47,643 nt of DNA from an uncultured Rikenellaceae bacterium (lineage in GTDB: Bacteria; Bacteroidota; Bacteroidia; Bacteroidales; Rikenellaceae), in the NCBI GenBank assembly GCA_947038405.1, contig CAMQVY010000016.1, positions 1 to 47,643 of the forward strand, read 5' to 3'. Of this stretch, positions 35,075-43,624 are shown one piece after another. The notes under the pieces are model-generated. The model did not search any database. It was not told where the DNA came from and saw only the letters and a program-made list of their open reading frames with translations. Numbering within the stretch: the first letter of the stretch is position 1; each line of letters starts with the position of its first letter. The translations under genes and the position numbers were made by a program.

Positions 35075-36259
35075 TTAATCTAACTCTGAAGAGTATAGCG
35101 ACTTTGCAACCCCTAACTCTAATCCCCTCAACTCAGCTAAACCTCTCATACGTCCAATACATGAGTAACCTGGATTAGTCTGCTTATTTAAGTCATCAAG
35201 CATCTGATGTCCATGGTCTGGTCGTACTGGAATAGATATTTTTCTCCGTTGCTGAACCTCCAACAAACTCTTCATTACTTCATACATATCAACATCTCCC
35301 TCTAGGTGATTTGCTTCATAAAAGTTACCATCATTATCTCGTTGAGTACTACGAAGATGTACAAAATTTACTCTATCACCATGGCGATTCAAAATATCTG
35401 GCAGATTGTTGTGTGCGCCCACACCAAATGAACCAGTACAAAAACATAAGCCATTTGAGATATTAGGAACAGCATCAACAATTGCACTAAAATCACTCTC
35501 CGAACTCATTATACGAGGTAAACCTAAAATCGAGTATGGAGGGTCATCAGGATGAATTGCCAATACAGCACCCACTTCATCTGCAACTGGTGCGATCTCA
35601 CTAAGAAACATTATTAAATGAGAGCGTAGTTTCTCTGCACCAATATCAGAATACCCATCTAAAGCCTCTTGAAATTGCTCTAAAGTGAAACTCTCCTCTG
35701 AACCAGGAAGACCCGCAATCATATTCTTTATGATTAAACTCTTCTCATCTTCATCCATACTATCATAACGAGCTTTCGCAATTGCAATATCCTCATAAAA
35801 ATAATCATTTTCAGCCCCTGGACGCTTCAACATAAATAGATCAAATGCAACAAATGCTGCACGCTCAAACATCAATGCACGAGAACCATCAGGCAAAGTG
35901 AATGACAAATTAGTTCGTGTCCAATCTAAAACTGGCATGAAATTATAAGTAATAATTAAAACTCCGCACTCAGCTAGATTCTTAATACTCTCCTTATAGT
36001 TTTCAATATATCTTTGATAATCGCCCACTCGAGTCTTGATGTGTTCGTGCACAGGGATACTTTCAACAACGCTCCATTTTAACCCTGCATCTTCAATCAT
36101 TACTTTACGCCTCATTATTTCTTCAACACTCCAAACCTCTCCGTTTGGAATATGGTGGAGTGCACTTACGATACCTGTTGCCCCAGTCTGACGAATATCT
36201 GACAAACTTATCGGGTCACTAGGACCATACCATCTCCATGTCTGTTCACATAAATACAT
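35075..36259 (-). CDS. uxuA: Mannonate dehydratase UxuA
   Basis: Dehydrates D-mannonate to 2-keto-3-deoxygluconate in hexuronate catabolism. The N-terminus [19 protein letters not shown] and the blocks [26 protein letters not shown] and [11 protein letters not shown] are characteristic; LAIHPDDPP contributes metal ligands. The protein of 394 residues is full length for the TIM-barrel family. It lies 38 bases downstream of the SDR gene, which makes its substrate, and upstream of the SusC leader. Confidence 0.97.
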   Translation of the reverse strand: MYLCEQTWRWYGPSDPISLSDIRQTGATGIVSALHHIPNGEVWSVEEIMRRKVMIEDAGLKWSVVESIPVHEHIKTRVGDYQRYIENYKESIKNLAECGVLIITYNFMPVLDWTRTNLSFTLPDGSRALMFERAAFVAFDLFMLKRPGAENDYFYEDIAIAKARYDSMDEDEKSLIIKNMIAGLPGSEESFTLEQFQEALDGYSDIGAEKLRSHLIMFLSEIAPVADEVGAVLAIHPDDPPYSILGLPRIMSSESDFSAIVDAVPNISNGLCFCTGSFGVGAHNNLPDILNRHGDRVNFVHLRSTQRDNDGNFYEANHLEGDVDMYEVMKSLLEVQQRRKISIPVRPDHGHQMLDDLNKQTNPGYSCIGRMRGLAELRGLELGVAKSLYSSELD

Positions 36260-36297
36260 AATATATTATTTTTTAATTGATAATTTAGAGCTCTTAA

Positions 36298-37110
36298 CTA
36301 AATAGAGAAAGCATCAAACCCACCATCTACTACAGATAAAGTGCCCGTAACAAAACTAGAAGCGTCACTAATCAAGTAGTGAATAGTTCCATGGATCTCA
36401 TCTGGATTGCCAAATCTTTTAAAAGGAGTGTGCGCAATAATAGTCTGAGCTCGATCTGTTAAAGAGCCATCAACATTAGTAAGTAGAGTTCTGTTCTGCT
36501 CCGTCAAGAAGAACCCTGGAGCAATAGCATTAACTCTAAGCCCCTCACCATACTTCGTAGCCAACTCTCCTGCCATATATTTAGTGAAGTTCGCAATTGC
36601 AGCTTTAGCTGTTCCGTAGCCAACAACACGAGTTAGTGGACGGAGCGCAGACTCTGAACAGAAGTTCACAATACAACCTTCACCCTGTTTAACCATAACT
36701 TTTGAAAAAATAATTGTAGGTAGAACTGTTCCGAAAAGATTCAGATCAACAACACTCTTAAACGCATCAACATCCAAATCAAAAATACTCTTATCTGGAG
36801 GTATTGTAGCTCCAACCATATTCCCTCCAGCTGCGTTTAGAAGAGCATCTATACGACCATAAGCAGACAATATGTCAACTCTATTCTGCTCTAGGACAGC
36901 TTTGTCAAGAACATCAGTCTTTAGAAACATTGCCTCTCCTCCAGCCAACTTTATTGAAGCAACCAACTCTGCTCCTAATTTTTCATCTCTATCAAGAACA
37001 ACGACACTAGCCCCTTGTTCCGATAAGTAAGTTGTTATACTGCGCCCAAGAATACCAGCACCACCAGTTACGACAACAACTTTACCATTAATATCAAATA
37101 AATTTTTCAT
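36298..37110 (-). CDS. SDR-family D-mannonate oxidoreductase (fructuronate reductase)
   Basis: Predicted to reduce D-fructuronate to D-mannonate with NAD(P)H, linking UxaC to UxuA. It is a classical short-chain dehydrogenase: TGGAGILG cofactor loop near residue 15, an NAAG-like AAGGN motif, catalytic Ser in CSESA, YGTAK (Tyr-x3-Lys), and the terminal FVTGTLSVVDGGFDAF. It is unrelated to E. coli UxuB, which is a long-chain polyol dehydrogenase. I use ATG 37110 (270 residues); an in-frame ATG at 37137 adds nine residues before the conserved MKNLFDINGKVVVVTGG. Gluconate 5-dehydrogenase-like activity is the main alternative. Confidence 0.85.
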   Translation of the reverse strand: MKNLFDINGKVVVVTGGAGILGRSITTYLSEQGASVVVLDRDEKLGAELVASIKLAGGEAMFLKTDVLDKAVLEQNRVDILSAYGRIDALLNAAGGNMVGATIPPDKSIFDLDVDAFKSVVDLNLFGTVLPTIIFSKVMVKQGEGCIVNFCSESALRPLTRVVGYGTAKAAIANFTKYMAGELATKYGEGLRVNAIAPGFFLTEQNRTLLTNVDGSLTDRAQTIIAHTPFKRFGNPDEIHGTIHYLISDASSFVTGTLSVVDGGFDAFSI

Positions 37111-37325
37111 CCTAATTAATTGTTTTATATTATGCAATTCGTCCTAATACACAAATAATATATACGTTCTATACTATCTATAAATTGCTCATGTACTATA
37201 ACGTCATCTCGTTTTTCATTATTGCACTAAATCCAACAGAAACGCTGAATATGAGGGACTAAACATAAAAAAATAATTATTTATCGACTAAATTTAGATA
37301 ATACTTAAATATTTATTTAGACTAA
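37111..37325. other. AT-rich intergenic region between the SDR and LacI-type genes
   Basis: No gene, no clear -33/-7 pair and no copy of the TGTGTnCGnACACA site was found in this 215-base stretch. The SDR-uxuA pair may be transcribed from an unrecognised promoter here or read through from the regulator gene. Confidence 0.4.
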
Positions 37326-38402
37326 TTACAATCCGATATTATTATAAAATAGTATATTTTCTTTTACTAAGATATCAATTGGCATATAATTGACAGGATT
37401 AACCTTTCGACCTAAAACCAAGTATTTATAAATAGATATGATACCACTATAACCCTGAATCTCTGGTCGTTGTGCAATAAGAGCTGCAACAACACTATCA
37501 GACAGCATATCAACATTCTTTTTTGTGATATCGAAACCAATCAAAGTTACATTATTATAGGCTCGATCTTTTAAATAATCACCTAAAAGATAACAAGTAG
37601 AGTTGAATGTTATAGCTCCGTCAATATTTTTATTTGATTTGAAAATATCATCTAAAACCTTAAAGTTATGACACTGATCATTAACTCGTAACTTTGCATA
37701 GTGTAGTTTACCCTTAAAACCAACAGAATCAAGATATTTTCTAAACCCTAATTCACGATTTATCCATTGAGTAGAGAGTGAATTATCTTCATGTACGATT
37801 TGTCCAATTAGAATATCCCGATCAGAACCAACTCTTGAGTATAAAAGTCTGGCTGCAACATGACCTGTCTCTTGAGAAGATGTACCAAAATAAGCCAATT
37901 GCTTCTGATTAGGTACATGTGAATCGAGATAAACATAAGGAACTGATATTTTATCCAGAAACTTCGAGAAATCAATAACACTCTCTGAAAATAATGTAGC
38001 CATTAAAACTGCATCAAAATGCAGCGTTTTCAACTCCGTTACAACTTTATTAAACGACTCTTCACTATATTTATCAAAATAAATTACCTTAATTAATATA
38101 TTGTACCTACCAATCTCCTCAATTGCTCGATTTATTCCTGCATAAACATCTGCCCAGTAATCACCAATCTCAAAAGAGGGGATAATTGCATAGATAATAT
38201 GGTTACGCTTAGATGCTAGAGATCTAGCCATAAGATTTGGTCTATAATCTACCATCTCCAACACAGCCTTTACTTTCTGTAGATTCTCAGCAGAGACTTT
38301 TCCTCTATTATGAATAACTCTATCAACCGTACCTGTTGACACCTGTGCCATCCTCGCAATATCAACAATTCGTAGTGTTAATTTTTCATCTTCCGTTTCC
38401 AT
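37326..38402 (-). CDS. LacI-family transcriptional regulator of the hexuronate/PUL region
   Basis: The N-terminal helix-turn-helix (about residues 9-34, TLRIVDIARMAQVSTGTVDRVIHNRG) and hinge (RPNLMARSLASKR) are typical of LacI/GalR proteins. The rest is a periplasmic-binding-protein-like effector domain of the type common in Bacteroidetes (NHIIYAIIPSFEIGDYWADVYAGI). The effector is probably a hexuronate intermediate such as KDG or a uronate; this is inference from neighbours. A consensus promoter and an operator-like palindrome lie just upstream, pointing to autoregulation. Its likely targets are susC, uxaC-kdgK-kdgA-exuT and itself. Confidence 0.88.
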   Translation of the reverse strand: METEDEKLTLRIVDIARMAQVSTGTVDRVIHNRGKVSAENLQKVKAVLEMVDYRPNLMARSLASKRNHIIYAIIPSFEIGDYWADVYAGINRAIEEIGRYNILIKVIYFDKYSEESFNKVVTELKTLHFDAVLMATLFSESVIDFSKFLDKISVPYVYLDSHVPNQKQLAYFGTSSQETGHVAARLLYSRVGSDRDILIGQIVHEDNSLSTQWINRELGFRKYLDSVGFKGKLHYAKLRVNDQCHNFKVLDDIFKSNKNIDGAITFNSTCYLLGDYLKDRAYNNVTLIGFDITKKNVDMLSDSVVAALIAQRPEIQGYSGIISIYKYLVLGRKVNPVNYMPIDILVKENILFYNNIGL

Positions 38403-38447
38403 TTTTCAAATATAATTAAAAAAGAGTATCAAATTTTATTTTGCTAA

Positions 38448-38478
38448 CAAAGATATTAATTCTTTCACATAAAACAAA
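38448..38478 (-). promoter_or_regulatory. Consensus promoter of the LacI-type regulator
   Basis: On the minus strand TTTG (38475-38478), 19 bases, TATCTTTG (38448-38455) fits the Bacteroidetes consensus exactly. It lies about 46 bases upstream of the ATG. Confidence 0.65.
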
Positions 38479-38492
38479 TGTGTTCGTACACA
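38479..38492. promoter_or_regulatory. LacI-type operator candidate upstream of the regulator gene
   Basis: TGTGTTCGTACACA has the central CG and TGTG/CACA ends typical of LacI operators and directly abuts the -33 element of the regulator's promoter. It differs at one position from the susC and uxaC sites. Confidence 0.6.
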
Positions 38493-38507
38493 CAATTGTA
38501 TATACAT

Positions 38508-38540
38508 AAAAAAGATTCCCTCTCTAAGAGAGGAAACCTT
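38508..38540 (-). terminator. Terminator of the uxaC-kdgK-kdgA-exuT operon
   Basis: A stem with core CCTCTC (38519-38524) / GAGAGG (38528-38533), extended outward with two mismatches, is followed on the minus strand by six T. It lies 34 bases after the exuT stop. Confidence 0.75.
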
Positions 38541-38573
38541 AAAAATTATTCAATATATAAAATCCCTCTGAAA

Positions 38574-39986
38574 CTACTCCTTTATTGGAGAGTACTTAGG
38601 CACTAAATACTTCATTACACACCAACCTAAAAGATATACTACAGCACAAATTGCAAAAATAATTGTGTAACCATAACTTTTGCTTCCCCACTCAACTAAA
38701 CTGTAATCAAATAACATTCCACTACCTTTATTGATAATAAATGCTCCGATTCCTCCTGCCATTCCTCCGACTCCAATAACTGTTGCAACCGCATTTTTAG
38801 GAAACATATCACTAACTGTTGAGAATAAGTTTGCAGACCACGCCTGGTGTGCCGAACCTCCAAGACCAATAATAATTACTGGAACCCAATATCCATAATC
38901 CCCTAAAAAGGGCAAATGACCTAGTGGTTGCGCACACAATACTAGCAAAGGGAAAAGTGCGATGATAAACATAGCCTTCATTCTTCCCGCATATGGATCC
39001 ATACCCTTATTAATAAAGTAAGTTGGGAACTTTCCTCCAAATACAGATCCAAATACAGTAATCGTATAAAGTACTCCAATAGCAATACCCATTCGTCCAG
39101 ATGTCATTCCTTGATTCTGATACTCAGACATCAAATATGTAGGTGTCCAAAAAAGATAGAACCACCACACACCATCTGTCAATAGTTTACCTAATGCAAA
39201 TGCCCATGTTTGACGATATTTTAAACTCTTTAAAATAGACATTCTAACTACAACGTCTTCAGAATTTGTCTCCGAGTCATCATCTTGATTAATATAAGCT
39301 CGCTCTGCATCATTCATCTGACTATTATTTTCAGGCGATTTATATACATATAACCATACTAACATCCATATAAAACCAGTAGCTCCAACTCCTAAGAATG
39401 CTGCCTCCCAGCCCCAAAGCTCCGCAATAAATGGAACTGTAAGTGGTGCAAGGACTGCACCTACATTTGCCCCTGAATTAAATATCCCTGTAGCAAATGC
39501 TCTATCTCTCTTTGGAAAATACTCTGCTGTAGCCTTAATTGCAGCAGGAAAATTCCCCGCTTCACCAATTGCCAAAACGCACCGTGCCACAACAAACATT
39601 ACAACACTAACAGAACCTAGGGCTCCTACTAGAAATCCACTACTGACACCTGAACTATTAAAAAAATCGGTACCTAGACCACATAATGCGTGAATACAAG
39701 CACCTAATGACCATATACCAATAGCCAATGCGTAACCTCTTTTAGTTCCAAGCTTATCGACAAAACTCCCTGCGAATAACATTGCAATTGCATACGCTAG
39801 AGAAAAAACAGCGGTAATAGTTCCATAATCGCTATCTGTCCAATTAAACTCTACAGCTAAACTATCCTTCAACAGAGATAAAACCTGTCTGTCAAGATAG
39901 TTGATTGTAGTGGCAAAGAATAAAAGTGCACAGACTGTCCACCGATACTTTGTCATCGTTTCATTAATACTTGATAATTTACTCAT
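38574..39986 (-). CDS. exuT: MFS hexuronate transporter (ExuT-like, anion:cation symporter family)
   Basis: A 470-residue inner-membrane protein with 12 hydrophobic segments. RWTVCALLFFATTINYLDRQVL at the start is the helix-1 signature of the ACS family (hexuronate, phthalate and related anions). FVDKLGTKRGYALAIGIWSLG is the helix 2-3 loop motif and GEAGNFPAAIKATAEYFPKRDRAFATG is highly characteristic of hexuronate/glucarate transporters. A large central loop (about 215-250) is acidic. It sits 12 bases after kdgA and should import glucuronate or galacturonate released from the glycan. Confidence 0.9.
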   Translation of the reverse strand: MSKLSSINETMTKYRWTVCALLFFATTINYLDRQVLSLLKDSLAVEFNWTDSDYGTITAVFSLAYAIAMLFAGSFVDKLGTKRGYALAIGIWSLGACIHALCGLGTDFFNSSGVSSGFLVGALGSVSVVMFVVARCVLAIGEAGNFPAAIKATAEYFPKRDRAFATGIFNSGANVGAVLAPLTVPFIAELWGWEAAFLGVGATGFIWMLVWLYVYKSPENNSQMNDAERAYINQDDDSETNSEDVVVRMSILKSLKYRQTWAFALGKLLTDGVWWFYLFWTPTYLMSEYQNQGMTSGRMGIAIGVLYTITVFGSVFGGKFPTYFINKGMDPYAGRMKAMFIIALFPLLVLCAQPLGHLPFLGDYGYWVPVIIIGLGGSAHQAWSANLFSTVSDMFPKNAVATVIGVGGMAGGIGAFIINKGSGMLFDYSLVEWGSKSYGYTIIFAICAVVYLLGWCVMKYLVPKYSPIKE

Positions 39987-39998
39987 AATCTATTTGTG

Positions 39999-40670
39999 TT
40001 AAGATTTATACTTCTTCACAATATTTATTACATCAATACAAACAGATGTAATCTTATCCCACTCTTTATTTTCCAGAACACTTTTAGGAAAGAGATTAGA
40101 ACCCATACCCACACACGTAACTCCAGCTTTGAACCATGCCGAAAGATTATCCTCTGTTGGCTCAACTGCTCCAGTAGCCATAATCATACTCCACGGCATT
40201 GGGGCTTTCACGTTCTTAACAAATGAAGCTCCGCCCACATCTCCAGCGGGGAAGACCTTACATAGATCACAACCTGCCTCTTGAGCAAAACCGATTTCGC
40301 TAACAGATCCACACCCTGGAGTGTAGGGTATTAAACGTCTATTACAAACCTTAGCCACATCTGGATTAAAAAGTGGACCGACAATGAAATTAGCACCTAA
40401 TTGAATGTATAAAGATGCAGTGGGTGCATCGATAATTGAGCCAATACCCAATATCATGTCTGGACAATGCACAGCAGCAAACTTTACTAATTCACCGAAT
40501 ATTTCATGTGCAAAATCACCTCTATTAGTAAATTCGAAAACTCTAATTCCTCCATCGTAGCAAGCCTTTAAAACTCTCTTAGATGTCTCAATATCTTTGT
40601 GGTAGAATACGGGGACTACACCTATATCTGCCACTACTGACAACACTTTTATTTTTGAAAATCTAGCCAT
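39999..40670 (-). CDS. kdgA: KDPG aldolase (2-dehydro-3-deoxyphosphogluconate aldolase)
   Basis: Cleaves KDPG to pyruvate and glyceraldehyde-3-phosphate. The Schiff-base Lys138 lies in [10 protein letters not shown], and the proton-transfer Glu46 and phosphate-side Arg50 lie in FEFTNR, as in E. coli Eda. GIGSIIDA and TPGC follow the family pattern. The length of 223 residues is normal. It is downstream of kdgK with a 75-base gap and upstream of exuT by 12 bases. Confidence 0.93.
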   Translation of the reverse strand: MARFSKIKVLSVVADIGVVPVFYHKDIETSKRVLKACYDGGIRVFEFTNRGDFAHEIFGELVKFAAVHCPDMILGIGSIIDAPTASLYIQLGANFIVGPLFNPDVAKVCNRRLIPYTPGCGSVSEIGFAQEAGCDLCKVFPAGDVGGASFVKNVKAPMPWSMIMATGAVEPTEDNLSAWFKAGVTCVGMGSNLFPKSVLENKEWDKITSVCIDVINIVKKYKS

Positions 40671-40706
40671 AATTTAAATTTTATGAAATGAATATTTGTT
40701 ACTTGC

Positions 40707-40725
40707 GTCGAGGAGACTCCCCGAC
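40707..40725. other. Small GC-rich inverted repeat between kdgK and kdgA
   Basis: GTCGAGGAG (40707-40715) and CTCCCCGAC (40717-40725) are complementary at eight of nine positions. It is much richer in G and C than its surroundings and may modulate expression within the operon. Confidence 0.4.
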
Positions 40726-40745
40726 ATGATCGCATATAATAATGA

Positions 40746-41786
40746 CTATCTTGACACACGCCCAGAAGCATCTCCACTCATCAACTTTTCAACCTCCTCA
40801 ACCGTTACTTGATTAAAGTCACCACTTATAGTGTGTTTCAAACATGACGCTGCAACAGCAAAGTTTAGAGCTCGTTGTAGATCAAATTCATAGCTCAATA
40901 AACCATATATTAGACCAGCCATAAATGAATCTCCACCCCCTACTCTATCAACAATATGAGTTATATTATATTTTGGTGCTTGATAAAGAGTCTCTCCAGC
41001 ATACAACACCCCAGACCATGTATTATGATTTGCATTTATAGATCCACGAAGAGTAATAATCACCTTCTTTGCTCTAGGAAACTTGATCATCATCTGACGA
41101 CAAACACTCTCAAATGCTACTGCATCAACATCACCTCCTGTGTGCGAGACATCGAAACCATCTGGTTTAATTCCAAATACCATATCTGCATCCTCCTCAT
41201 TTCCCAAAATCACATCACACCCCGCAACTAATTCAGGCATAACTTCACTTGCACTCTTTCCGTAATTCCATAAATTTTTACGGAAATTTAGATCACATGA
41301 TACCGTAACCCCCATTTTATTAGCAACTTGAATCGCCTCCAAACAGACATCCGCAGCACTCTGTGAGAGTGCAGGTGTGATACCCGACCAGTGAAACCAA
41401 TCAGCACCTTCAAATACAGCCTTCCAATCAATCATCCCTCTCTCAATAGTAGATATAGATGAATGTGCTCTGTCATAAACAACTTTACTCGCTCTTGCAA
41501 CAGCTCCTGTCTCTAAAAAGTAGATCCCAACTCTATCACCTCCACGAACAACATTACTCGTATTAACTCCATATTTATGTAGATCCATAATACATGAGTT
41601 TGCAATATCATTGTTAGGGAGTCTAGTTACGAACTCAGCACTCAAACCATAGTTTGCCAACGAAACAGCTACATTTGCTTCACCTCCGCCAAATGTGGCA
41701 TCGAATGATATTGCTTGGTTGAAACGTTGATAACCTGGTGTAGATAGGCGAAGCATTACTTCACCAAACGATACTATTTTTTTCAT
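40746..41786 (-). CDS. kdgK: 2-keto-3-deoxygluconate kinase
   Basis: A PfkB/ribokinase-family enzyme that phosphorylates KDG to KDPG. I choose the ATG at 41786 (346 residues) because the family begins at MKKIVSFGEVMLRL; an in-frame ATG at 41825 adds 13 basic residues. FGGGEANVAVSLANYG (sugar-binding region) and DRVGGGDSFMAGL, with the catalytic Asp286 and anion hole, are clear. It lies between uxaC (78-base gap) and kdgA and completes the glucuronate route. Confidence 0.93.
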   Translation of the reverse strand: MKKIVSFGEVMLRLSTPGYQRFNQAISFDATFGGGEANVAVSLANYGLSAEFVTRLPNNDIANSCIMDLHKYGVNTSNVVRGGDRVGIYFLETGAVARASKVVYDRAHSSISTIERGMIDWKAVFEGADWFHWSGITPALSQSAADVCLEAIQVANKMGVTVSCDLNFRKNLWNYGKSASEVMPELVAGCDVILGNEEDADMVFGIKPDGFDVSHTGGDVDAVAFESVCRQMMIKFPRAKKVIITLRGSINANHNTWSGVLYAGETLYQAPKYNITHIVDRVGGGDSFMAGLIYGLLSYEFDLQRALNFAVAASCLKHTISGDFNQVTVEEVEKLMSGDASGRVSR

Positions 41787-41864
41787 CTTTTTTATTTTTT
41801 TAGCCATTCCCTTAGCACTCCGCACACAGAAGAGATAAGAGGTAAGTTTACGAAATGAAAGGAA

Positions 41865-43262
41865 CTAGAATTTAAAATATCTTTTTGCATTGTTATAGCA
41901 TATATCCTCAACCATTTGACCGATAAATGCAAGTTCACTCTTAGGTAACTTACCCTTGACAACATCATCTCCAATTATGTTACATAGTACTCTTCGGAAG
42001 TATTCATGTCTCGGATAAGAGGTAAAACTACGTGAGTCAGTCAACATCCCAACAAAACGACTCAACAGACCAAAAGCCGATAATGTATTAATCTGTTTAG
42101 TCATTCCAATCTCTTGGTCTAAGAACCACCATGCAGAACCAAACTGAATCTTTCCTGCAACACTTCCATCATTAAATGTTGCTGCCATTGCGGCTAATAC
42201 TTCATTATCCTTTGGATTTAGGTTGTACAAAATACTCTTTGCAAGAGTATCTGCACTTGCCAGTTTATCAAAAAATTTATGCCCCGAAGCCGCACACGAC
42301 AAGTCATTAATAGCATCAAAGCCAATATCTGCCCCCATACTATTAAACATCTTAGTATTATTATTTCTGATAGGTCCAATATGAAACTGCTGCGTCCAAT
42401 CTTTTTTATAATCCATGACAGCAAAGTCAATCATCATTGCAGATTTAAACTTCAAAATCTCTTGAGCTGATAAACCCTTGCCACCTCGCACCTTAATGAA
42501 TATTGAATCAATCTCACTCTGTGTGTAATCCTCTGCGAAAAATGTCTCCATTCCATGATCAGATAGACGACACCCTAGAGACTCAAAAAAATCATGTCTA
42601 TTTTGTAGAGCCTTCTGTAGCTCAGCATAAGTTCCAATAGCTATATTTGATGCAGCCTCTAACTTATTAATATATATGTTATATTCACCAACATTTTCAA
42701 CAGCCATCGCCTTATCAGGACGCCATGTAGGTAGTACTTTCACATCAAAATTACTCTCTGCAATCGCTTTATGGTGTTCGAGTGAGTCAATCGGATCATC
42801 TGTAGTACATAGAATCTCCACATTGCTCATCTTTATTAACCCTTGCGCTGAAAAGTTATCATAAGCTAATTTATCATTACACCTATCATATATCTGCCTA
42901 GATGTGTCTGCATTAAGAAGTTTATCAATTCCAAAAATTCGACTCAACTCTAAATGTGTCCAATGATATAGCGGATTCCTCATTGTATACGGTATTGTGT
43001 GCGCCCACACATCAAACTTTGAAAAATCAGAAGCATCTCCTGTAATGTACTTCTCATCAATACCATTCCCTCTTAATGCTCTCCATTTATAATGGTCACC
43101 ACCAAGCCATAACTCAGTGATTGTCTTAAATTGGTGATTTTTAGCTATCATTTCTGGATCTAAATGACAGTGATAGTCAATAATAGGCATTGGTGCAGCA
43201 TGGTTGTGATATAACTCCTGAGCAATATCACTCTCTAACATAAAGTTTTTTTCGATAAACAT
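41865..43262 (-). CDS. uxaC: Glucuronate (uronate) isomerase UxaC
   Basis: Isomerises D-glucuronate to D-fructuronate (and galacturonate to tagaturonate). An amidohydrolase-like barrel: the metal-binding HxH lies in DYHCHLDP (His31, His33) and CTTDDPIDSL and WWFLDQEIGM are family blocks. The C-terminus FVGMLTDSRSFTSYPRHEYFRRVLCN is diagnostic. At 465 residues it is full length. First gene of the catabolic operon, with an operator-like palindrome about 52 bases upstream of the start. Confidence 0.97.
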   Translation of the reverse strand: MFIEKNFMLESDIAQELYHNHAAPMPIIDYHCHLDPEMIAKNHQFKTITELWLGGDHYKWRALRGNGIDEKYITGDASDFSKFDVWAHTIPYTMRNPLYHWTHLELSRIFGIDKLLNADTSRQIYDRCNDKLAYDNFSAQGLIKMSNVEILCTTDDPIDSLEHHKAIAESNFDVKVLPTWRPDKAMAVENVGEYNIYINKLEAASNIAIGTYAELQKALQNRHDFFESLGCRLSDHGMETFFAEDYTQSEIDSIFIKVRGGKGLSAQEILKFKSAMMIDFAVMDYKKDWTQQFHIGPIRNNNTKMFNSMGADIGFDAINDLSCAASGHKFFDKLASADTLAKSILYNLNPKDNEVLAAMAATFNDGSVAGKIQFGSAWWFLDQEIGMTKQINTLSAFGLLSRFVGMLTDSRSFTSYPRHEYFRRVLCNIIGDDVVKGKLPKSELAFIGQMVEDICYNNAKRYFKF

Positions 43263-43313
43263 ATTCTATATATTTTAGATATTTAACATAATTTTCAACC
43301 ATAAAAACACAAG

Positions 43314-43327
43314 TGTGTTCGCACACA
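43314..43327. promoter_or_regulatory. LacI-type operator candidate upstream of uxaC
   Basis: TGTGTTCGCACACA, 52 bases before the uxaC ATG. A degraded minus-strand -7 (TATGGTTG, 43296-43303) would put the -33 on top of this site, the position expected for repression. Confidence 0.6.
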
Positions 43328-43343
43328 TATTGCATTACCTATT

Positions 43344-43360
43344 GATAACGCAATGTTATC
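43344..43360. promoter_or_regulatory. GATAAC-N5-GTTATC inverted repeat in the uxaC-sulfatase intergenic region
   Basis: A perfect 6-bp inverted repeat with a 5-base spacer lies 17 bases beyond the LacI-type site. It could be an operator for a second regulator. The 361-base region 43263-43624 holds no gene. Confidence 0.35.
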
Positions 43361-43531
43361 GACATTATTACATCTTTTTATATCTACAAATGAGTCTATA
43401 AGGGTTAAAACTTCATTACTAAAGCAAAAAAATATATTTTGAGCGGTAGTAAGGGTAAATTGCAGATCAAAATGAACAACCATCACAATAAAAATATTTC
43501 ATCTTAATCGCAATATAAAGACTCCATTCGC

Positions 43532-43562
43532 TTGTATTTACAATCAGTTATTAGTATAATTG
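43532..43562 (+). promoter_or_regulatory. Possible sulfatase promoter
   Basis: TTG (43532-43534), 20 bases, TATAATTG (43555-43562), which is one mismatch from TAnnTTTG. The gene starts 62 bases downstream. Confidence 0.35.
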
Positions 43563-43624
43563 TATTAACCTAACTATGTAAACATATTTAATTTAATAAC
43601 TTAAAAAAAATAACTCATTAACAC

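Noticed and set aside
41787-41825. Upstream ATG for kdgK
   Set aside because: Adds 13 basic residues before the conserved MKKIVSFGEV start of the PfkB fold.
35410-43009. LacI-site-like sequences inside uxuA (35410-35423, 36040-36053) and uxaC (42996-43009)
   Set aside because: They resemble the operator core but break the palindrome at one or more positions and are explained by coding sequence (for example GVGAHN and VWAHT). They could be auxiliary operators, but there is no independent support.
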